A stretch of DNA of 64,000 nucleotides, from positions 62,001 to 126,000 of the forward strand of contig JALIHJ010000060.1 of NCBI GenBank assembly GCA_022984795.1. Reading direction: 5' to 3'. The notes beneath the pieces were generated by a model that searched no databases, was not told where the DNA came from, and saw nothing but the letters and a program-made list of their open reading frames with translations. Origin of the DNA: Fabrea salina. Lineage: Eukaryota > Ciliophora > Heterotrichea > Heterotrichida > Fabreidae. Position numbers and translations under genes: made by a program. Every line of letters begins with the position of its first letter. The first letter of the stretch is position 1. Below, in pieces: positions 63,986 through 64,000 of this stretch.

Positions 63986-64000
63986 CTGAGTTTAGATTAC
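63986..64000 (-). other. 15-nt intron at right edge of window
   Basis: The last 15 bases, read on the minus strand, are GTAATCTAAACTCAG, with A at position 10 and an in-frame TAA. The upstream exon of the coiled-coil gene lies beyond the window. Confidence 0.85.

Noticed and set aside
1-64000. TGA as tryptophan (Blepharisma-type code)
   Set aside because: All accepted genes run without in-frame TGA and use TGG for Trp where checked, so there is no need to reassign it in this window.
1-64000. Transposon, virus-like element, CRISPR array or tRNA/rRNA gene
   Set aside because: No reverse transcriptase, integrase, transposase, capsid-like frame, terminal repeat, regular short repeat array or cloverleaf was noticed. 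Nearly every base is in a host gene.

Overview
The window reads as macronuclear DNA of a heterotrich ciliate, the group of Stentor, Blepharisma and Fabrea. Three things point there. Introns are exactly 15 nt, of the form GTAA-N5-A-N3-AG. Genes are packed almost without spacers. The gene content is ciliate-like: a P4-ATPase/guanylyl cyclase fusion, alpha-tubulin acetyltransferase, a B9 transition-zone protein and a giant RNF213-type E3. All large frames are open under the standard code. TAA ends 32 of the 37 genes whose end is visible, TAG ends 5 and TGA ends none. The density recalls the streamlined Fabrea type of genome, but the species is an inference.

I count 38 protein genes in 64 kb, about 1 per 1.7 kb, on both strands. 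I see no transposon, virus-like element, tRNA or rRNA gene, or CRISPR array. The left end (1-5 kb) holds B9D1 (partial), a SAM/U-box ligase, a prenylated small GTPase, an RCC1 protein, tubulin acetyltransferase and a PDWF-repeat protein. At 5-21.7 kb lie a TMEM131-like protein, the P4-ATPase/cyclase, a multi-KH protein, a dual-specificity phosphatase, a basic protein with a damaged 5' end, ER DnaJ, CSN7, a ferredoxin and a hybrid histidine kinase. One uninterrupted 13.3 kb frame at 21.7-35 kb encodes the RNF213-like protein. The only gap above 300 nt (35023-35416) follows it.

At 35.4-48.3 kb come KTI12, an ABCC transporter, a DFN-type kinase, three proteins of unknown function (one coiled-coil), an AHA1-domain protein, a histidine phosphatase, TAF8 and an acyl-CoA oxidase with a PTS2 signal. 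At 48.3-64 kb come a 4-TM protein, two tandem myristoylated pseudokinase/LRR paralogues, a PX/SNX protein, an LRR protein, lipin, an eIF4E-class protein, citrate synthase, two tandem membrane RING proteins, a virus/phage-type small protein and a coiled-coil protein cut by the right edge.

The genes are mostly unrelated housekeeping and ciliary functions, and strand order gives no operon logic. The strongest signal is architectural. All ten convergent pairs end within -4 to +4 nt of each other, often with interlocked stop codons. Seven of ten divergent pairs have only 5-21 nt between their ATGs. Promoters and 3' processing signals must therefore lie inside neighbouring coding sequence. Nine introns were found, one of them atypical. 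In-frame introns without a stop may remain hidden inside the long frames.
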